Source: Arabidopsis thaliana | Lineage: Eukaryota; Streptophyta; Magnoliopsida; Brassicales; Brassicaceae | Length of the DNA stretch: 64,000 nt | Assembly (NCBI RefSeq): GCF_000001735.4 | Contig: NC_003070.9 | Location: forward strand, 8,804,001 to 8,868,000 | Direction: 5' to 3' | Part shown: positions 57,961 through 64,000 of the stretch, piece by piece | Layout of the letters: every line of letters begins with the position of its first letter | Position numbering within the stretch: the first letter of the stretch is position 1 | Translations under genes and position numbers: made by a program | The notes under the pieces: generated by a model | Told to the model about the DNA's origin: nothing | The model's database searches: none | The model's input: only the letters and a program-made list of their open reading frames with translations

Positions 57961-58557
57961 TGAAGGAGCAAGTGACGATATTGGCTACTCTTCTGATTGT
58001 GGTGGCTTTATGTTTTTTTCCAACCTTGATATGGTGGCGGAGGCTAAATAAGGACCCGGACCATATAGAAAGTTAGGCGCAGAAACATGCTACGACGCTT
58101 GCTCCACCGGCTGTGTTAATTCCGACAGTGAGTACTCTCTTCTTATCTTTTTTATCCGATCCTAAAGTTTCGATTTATATATCCGCTTAAATATTATCTC
58201 TTTTTCAGAATAAAAGCTGATCCGACGCCAACACAAATGCTACGTTCGATGTGGAGGTATATGTATAAATAATTAATCCTCTAACAGTATAATGAAACCG
58301 GACCGATCCATGATATTATATTTGTTTGATTGGTAACAAATTCAGATTTTGTATGGACATGAAACTTAATAAGTGTTTGTCTACTCGAATCAGATCATAA
58401 GTTGCGAAATGAGTTGGTTTTGTAAAAAAAGTTGCGAAATGAGTTGGTTTTGTAACTGATGAATGGAATCAAAAGCGGACTTGGAAGTGATGTTGATGCA
58501 TGTACTTTGTAATTTGCAGGAGCCGAAGGGCCAAAGAGACTCGTGCCTAAACTTTAA
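57961..58557 (+). pseudogene. Decayed tandem copy of the thionin-like gene (fossil)
   Basis: Recognisable relic of the gene at 56719, with counterparts of the signal-peptide exon, the second exon and the last exon in the same order and similar spacing. It is broken by several changes and should not make the six-cysteine peptide. Moderately old: clear divergence, but exon order and much of the promoter are still visible. Confidence 0.8.
58399..58458. repeat. Short tandem direct repeat
   Basis: AAGTTGCGAAATGAGTTGGT plus TTTGTAA occurs twice in direct succession inside the intron-like part of the fossil copy. Confidence 0.8.
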
Positions 58558-60960
58558 AAGTCACCAAGATCCATAGATATAATTATGTTGTAATAACCAA
58601 TAATGCAACTACTGCTAGATTATCATAATATGCTTTGTGCGGGAATATAATATTGGAATATAGATTCATAATTTATAAGAAAGTTTATACATCATACAGA
58701 TTTGAATTAGTAGCATGACAAAAATATGCTATACGGACGATATACAGTTTGTAATCACACATAACTATAACAGTTTGTAAATTGATAAATTAGTGTCAAA
58801 CATTGTTCTATTATGTATATAATGGATTATTAATGATCTTAGATTTTTAATAAATATTCAACATGCATGCTTAAATGTTAAAGTTAAGATAATTTATTTG
58901 AAGTATGCATGGTAATATTATAACACAACTTCTTGTATATGAGAAATTGTGAATCTATTCGCTAAAAGTAATGGTCACAAATGAGTTAGAATTCCTCAAT
59001 GAGTCTGGATGATTTAAAGAAACCGATGGAGAACTTGAGGAGGAGACGAGAAGTATATGTTGTTGGATCAGTTAGACATGAAGGCTTGCTGATCGATCCA
59101 ATTTTGATCGATCCAAATGATCAGAATCTAACCTCTATTAAAGAATTATAGATTGATAAATGATGGGTCGTCGTTCGTAATTAAACTACAGGAAAAAAGA
59201 AATTTGTCACCTGGTAATAAAAAAATGATATCATACAGTATTTGATAAACCATGCATAAACTAGTTTAAGATTCAAATATGAGAAAAGTGTCAAAATCCT
59301 AAATTATTCGTCTAATACATGGTTTTCGAAATAGATTAAACAAAATTTTCAAAAAGTTAATAATAACTTACTAAAGGATTGAATGGGGTTAGGTATGTTA
59401 ATACATATATTTTATTGTATATTTTCTTCACAGATTACTCATTTACAACATTTATTTTAATTAAAATTTAACGATAGATAACAAACAAAATTTGACTTAT
59501 ATCCTTTTGTTAGAAAACAAAAAAAAAAACTTGATGTGATTATACAGCATATAATCAAAAATGAAATGATTTGTAGTATTATTATTCAGTGCTAACTGAT
59601 AAGACTCCAAGTTCAACGGTGTTAAATCTTTCTATCAGTAACAAAAATTTGGTTAAAAAAGGTTTTAACTTTAACATATAAAAAAAGTCAAAATTATGGT
59701 TGAGTCTTCGCTTGATGCGAGGCGTAGGTCATGCGGCCTCGTGGACAATAATGCTTCACAATGTCCACTTATTACAATTTTCATTCTTTCTCTCTCTCTC
59801 TTTCTTCCAAAACACAAAAATTATTATATCAAAAAGCCAACAAGTAAGAGAAGAAAATAAGCATTTTTGTGAGAGTCCCTAGATTTATTTATATTTTCTT
59901 GCTGTCTCGTGAACTACTACTAAAGTAAAATCAAGAAAAAGCTCCTGAGTACTACTGGAAACAAAAAAGCAGAGAACAAGAGAAAAAAAAAAGAAGAAGA
60001 CGACTTTATCTTTTTCTGGGTTTTGTTGTTCTTCTTTGACTTTATGGGTTCTTTTGTTTTAGATTTAGGCTCCTACAGATCTGCTTAAATCTCTGTGATC
60101 TTGTCTCTTAATTCTTCTGTTTACCCGTAATTTCCGGAGGATTCTCTTCTTGCTTTTCCCTGAGCTTCTGGATTTGGTCAGAGAAGCCTTAAGTTCAAAA
60201 GGATTTGGCTTTTGAAGATTGGTGTTAATTAAGCTTCTGGGTTTTCATCAGTTTGTCTAAAAGGTTCATCCTTTTCTCCTTCTCTCTTTGATGTTTATTG
60301 CAGTGAGATTCTATGTTCTAACCTCAAATCTCAGGTTTTTGGTATCGAATCTTTGTAATAAAACAGTTTTGTCTGAAATTAACTAAGATTTTGACTTTGT
60401 AGGTAGTAAATCAGATGAGTAAAATTTCATTTTGGGAAATACCTGATTGTTGTTGAATCTTTTAATGCTTTTGATTCTGTGTTGTTACATACGTCTCTGT
60501 TATCTCCAGTTTAAGTAAAGATTATTTGAGATTCTCTGTTAATATATCAAATTGAGTCCTGATTTAGCCTCCTATGATCTCAATTTTGGGGCATTTTTGG
60601 TGAGTTATCATCAAGATTCTCTTTGGTTGATTATTGTCTTTAAGAAAGAAAAAAAGCTATATTGGGGACATGACCTAGTTTCTTTATTGGGCATGCGATG
60701 CCTTGCATATCTCTTCTTTCCTAAGCTTTAGCGAAACACTCTTTCTCTTTTAGGCTCCACTTTACTTTTATGGCTCTTTTTCTTTTTATTTCTTACTTAT
60801 TAAGAAGGTGACTCAGAATTGCCTTAGCTGAATGACTTTTTTTCTTGTGGGTGCTTATGTTAATGGACAGTGAGTGGAGTCTCTCATCTTAGTCTGAAGC
60901 TCTTTTTTTTGGATTTGAGCATTTCTGGTTTGAGAAGAATCTTGTGGAAACCAAAGAGAA
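58558..60960. other. Intergenic and TLP10 leader
   Basis: 58558-59900 is AT-rich spacer without a supported gene. From about 59940 the sequence looks like a transcribed leader (purine-rich, then CTTCTTT-rich). A probable leader intron runs from about AAAAG/GTTCATCC (near 60263) to ACAG/TGAGTGG (near 60870). The intron ends are inferred, not certain. Confidence 0.45.
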
Positions 60961-62608
60961 ATGTCGTTTCGAGGCATTGTTCAAGATTTGAGAGATGGGT
61001 TTGGGAGCTTGTCAAGGAGGAGTTTCGATTTTAGGCTCTCGAGTCTTCATAAAGGGAAAGCTCAGGGTTCTTCGTTCCGTGAGTATTCGTCATCCCGTGA
61101 TCTCTTGTCGCCTGTGATAGTTCAGACAAGTAGATGGGCTAATCTTCCTCCAGAGTTACTCTTTGATGTGATCAAAAGATTAGAGGAAAGTGAGAGTAAT
61201 TGGCCTGCAAGAAAACATGTTGTGGCTTGTGCTTCGGTTTGTCGGTCTTGGAGAGCTATGTGCCAAGAGATTGTTTTGGGGCCTGAAATCTGTGGGAAAC
61301 TCACTTTCCCTGTTTCCCTCAAACAGGTTCGGTTTGCCCTCTACTGTTTCGCTAATTTGATGTTGTTTAAGGTCGTCAGACTACTGATGAAGATGTTTTT
61401 GTTTTGTGTTGTAAATTTTTCCAGCCAGGGCCTCGTGATGCAATGATTCAGTGTTTCATCAAAAGGGATAAATCAAAGCTAACATTTCACCTTTTTCTTT
61501 GTTTAAGTCCCGGTAAGCTGTTTTTAGGACTTAGCCTGCTTCTTTATGATGTTACTTAGTTTATGTCTAAATCAAGTTGAATAATGTTTTTTCAGCTCTA
61601 TTAGTGGAGAATGGGAAATTTCTTCTTTCAGCTAAAAGAACTCGTAGAACTACTCGAACCGAGTACATTATCTCCATGGATGCTGATAACATCTCAAGAT
61701 CCAGCAACTCTTACCTCGGAAAGCTCAGGTTCGTTTTCAGTCCTAGACATAGTAGTTTGCTACTGTTGAATATTATGGTCGTTTATCTATTGTTCAAATA
61801 ATCTTTTGTGATTCCCATTTAATCAAGCTTAATGAGGTTTCTTTATCTCTCTCTCAGATCAAACTTCCTTGGGACAAAGTTCTTGGTGTACGACACGCAA
61901 CCACCACCAAACACATCTTCGAGCGCACTTATCACTGATCGAACAAGCCGAAGCAGGTTTCACTCCAGACGAGTTTCTCCTAAAGTACCATCCGGAAGCT
62001 ACAACATTGCTCAAATCACCTATGAGCTCAACGTGTTGGGCACACGCGGGCCACGACGAATGCACTGCATCATGAACTCCATCCCAATTTCATCGCTCGA
62101 ACCAGGCGGTTCAGTCCCTAACCAACCCGAGAAACTCGTCCCTGCACCATACTCTCTCGACGACTCATTCCGCAGTAACATCTCCTTCTCCAAATCATCA
62201 TTTGACCACCGCTCCCTCGATTTCAGCAGTTCTAGATTCTCCGAAATGGGAATATCCTGCGACGACAACGAAGAAGAAGCGAGTTTCAGACCGTTGATTC
62301 TAAAGAACAAGCAGCCAAGGTGGCACGAGCAGTTGCAATGCTGGTGTTTGAATTTCCGCGGACGTGTGACAGTTGCATCGGTTAAGAATTTCCAGCTTGT
62401 AGCAGCAAGACAGCCGCAGCCTCAAGGGACAGGTGCAGCAGCAGCACCAACAAGTGCACCTGCTCACCCTGAGCAAGACAAGGTGATTCTCCAGTTTGGT
62501 AAAGTAGGGAAAGATATGTTCACAATGGACTATAGGTATCCATTATCGGCGTTTCAGGCGTTTGCGATATGCTTAAGCAGCTTTGACACCAAGCTTGCTT
62601 GTGAATAG
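60961..62608 (+). CDS. TLP10: Tubby-like F-box protein
   Basis: Plant tubby-like proteins pair an N-terminal F-box with a C-terminal tubby domain that binds phosphoinositides. Four exons: 60961-61326, 61425-61512, 61596-61728, 61858-62608, giving 445 residues. The F-box lies about residues 57-110 ([20 protein letters not shown], then VCRSWRAMC). The tubby domain begins at the exon 1/2 border ([20 protein letters not shown]) and continues through [16 protein letters not shown] and [12 protein letters not shown]. It ends with [16 protein letters not shown] and the FALSSFDTK-like tail ([15 protein letters not shown]). An alanine/proline-rich low-complexity insert sits near residue 390-405. Frames agree across all exons. 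TLP10 name from gene order. Confidence 0.94.
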
Positions 62609-63156
62609 AAGAAACCACTCGTCTCCTTGATCATTCATGCTAATCCCTTGTCTCTCTCTCTCTTTTATCTATGCTTTTGGTTTTTTTTAGGCAAATCAAA
62701 ATTTGTCTCAATACTCAGTTGCTGTACTGTGAGAGTCAGACGTCTACTATTAACATCCTCTTCTCTATTCTAAATCAATTGAACATTTAATAGGTAGTCT
62801 TTAACTAATCTTACATGTTACTAACTTCTAAGAAATCACATTGAACAACAATGTATGATGGAAACAAGAAAGAACACACAATCATGTGTCTGAAACCCGA
62901 CATGGGGTTCTTCTTGAAGTCTCAATCTTGTACTAACATTGGCAAACCAATACGGCAATACAATGGAAAAAATTCATAGAAATGAACAAAGAGAGGAAGG
63001 ATTTAAGCTCGAGTCTGAAAAGTAAAATCCCCAAACAAAACACATTCAAACTAAATAGTGTGTTAAAGAGTAGGACATAAAATGTAAGAGAAGGGTAAAA
63101 AATGATCCTAAAATAAAAGGTCCATTTGTTGGGAAATTAGAAACGTGAAGGGGAAG
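62609..63156. other. TLP10 3' flank and RBL10 promoter
   Basis: 548 bp spacer with no gene seen; CTCTCT tract in the TLP10 3' flank. Confidence 0.6.
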
Positions 63157-64000
63157 ATGGTATCAGTGTCATTATCTCATCATAATCTCTGGCCACCGGA
63201 ATCTGGATCTACGGCGTTTCGTGGTTTCGCAACCGCCGCTTCCGTACACGCCTGCCACCATGTTAGCCGTCACCTCCGCCTTGATTTCCATCTTCGCTCT
63301 TCCCTTAAGGTTCACCTACTCATCTTCGCTCGTTTGTAGTATAATTCCTGGAATCACAAAGCTTAAATTGCTTCGTCAGGCGCTTCTGATTTCTGGGTTA
63401 ATCTCATTTTATTTGACTATGCTCTGCTTCTACAGAAACTGCAGCATTTTTCTGATGATGCAAGAATGAAGTTTGCAAGATACCAAAGAGTATTTGTATT
63501 CAATGGGGCTAATTTTCTCAAGTCTAGAGTTGATATCCGGTTGTCCCAATCTTCGCCATTTGTATGTTTCTTTAATGGTGGAGAGAGTAGATTAAACCCT
63601 AGAGGTGGTGAGGAAGGATCATCGAACCCGGAGACTTCCAAGAGAAACACAGTTAACGGACGGAGATGGACCAATGTCCTTCTTGCCATTAACGTTATGT
63701 ATGTGTTCTGTTCTCTATTACATGTAAAAAGATTATGTCTTTTGGTTTGGTATGTGTTGCATTAGAAGAATGCTTTTATAATCAAGCTTGAGACTTGAGA
63801 GTTGTGAGCTAAGAAGGCTTATGGATTTCATTTTGTGTTTATGATGCTAGAATGTATATTGCACAAATTGCATCCGATGGGAAGGTCCTGACATGGGGAG
63901 CCAAGGTACTGTAGACTTAGTTAAATGAGAGGCAGTTTTTTCTTGCTGCAAATTTGATGTATGTGGATGATTGCAGATAAACAGTTTAATCGAAAGAGGT
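63157..64000 (+). CDS. RBL10: Rhomboid-like protein 10, 5' part (runs off the window)
   Basis: First four exons: 63157-63309, 63436-63698, 63851-63905 and 63977 to the window end. Start is the first ATG ([12 protein letters not shown]). The N-terminus is Ser/His/Arg-rich and acts as a plastid transit peptide in this family. The segment [20 protein letters not shown] begins the first membrane helix and [16 protein letters not shown] follows, as in plastid rhomboids. The catalytic Ser/His helices lie beyond the window. Known roles of RBL10 are in chloroplast envelope lipid handling and floral development. Confidence 0.9.

Noticed and set aside
1-64000. CRISPR arrays, bacterial operons or tRNA/rRNA genes
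   Set aside because: None seen. The tandem repeats present are minisatellites or gene duplications, and no tRNA-like B box with a matching cloverleaf was found by eye.

Overview
The window is nuclear DNA of a small-genome plant. The genes have many short introns, AT-rich spacers, plant-only families (IDD zinc fingers, WAT1/UMAMIT transporters, FBA-type F-box proteins) and plastid or mitochondrial targeting. The gene order (LpxC, F-box and ASB tandem copies, then a purple acid phosphatase, a clathrin-assembly gene, IDD16, an MRTO4-like L10 protein, UMAMIT24, TLP10 and RBL10) matches what I recall of Arabidopsis thaliana chromosome 1, around AT1G25054 to AT1G25290. That assignment comes from memory, not from a search. 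Exon boundaries were worked out by hand from GT/AG sites, reading frame and family knowledge.

Region 1 (1 to about 35290) is a tandem segmental duplication with a period of exactly 14378 bp. Units A (1-14378) and B (14379-28756) are complete and nearly identical. Unit C (28757 to about 35290) is partial. Each unit holds, in order: LpxC (mitochondrial lipid A-type pathway deacetylase), an F-box gene, and an anthranilate synthase beta (ASB) gene on the minus strand. Units A and B then carry a scrambled stretch with gene fragments, a two-exon unrecognised gene, a solo LTR with an internal minisatellite, and a frameshifted F-box gene. Only unit C keeps a full ASB gene, ASB1 with its plastid transit peptide. 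The ASB copies in A and B have lost the first exon and could only make a 222-residue protein without a transit peptide.

Region 2 (35479-64000) is ordinary single-copy euchromatin: purple acid phosphatase (minus), a possible 36-residue membrane peptide, an ANTH-domain clathrin-assembly gene, IDD16, the MRTO4-like ribosome assembly gene (minus), UMAMIT24, a six-cysteine thionin-like secreted peptide with a decayed tandem copy, TLP10, and the first four exons of RBL10, which runs off the end.

The most interesting material is in the duplicated array: how the ASB copies lost their transit peptide, the stop-free 87-nt intron in those copies, the change in divergence along unit C, and the fossils that date the amplification. 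I found no clearly new multi-gene system.
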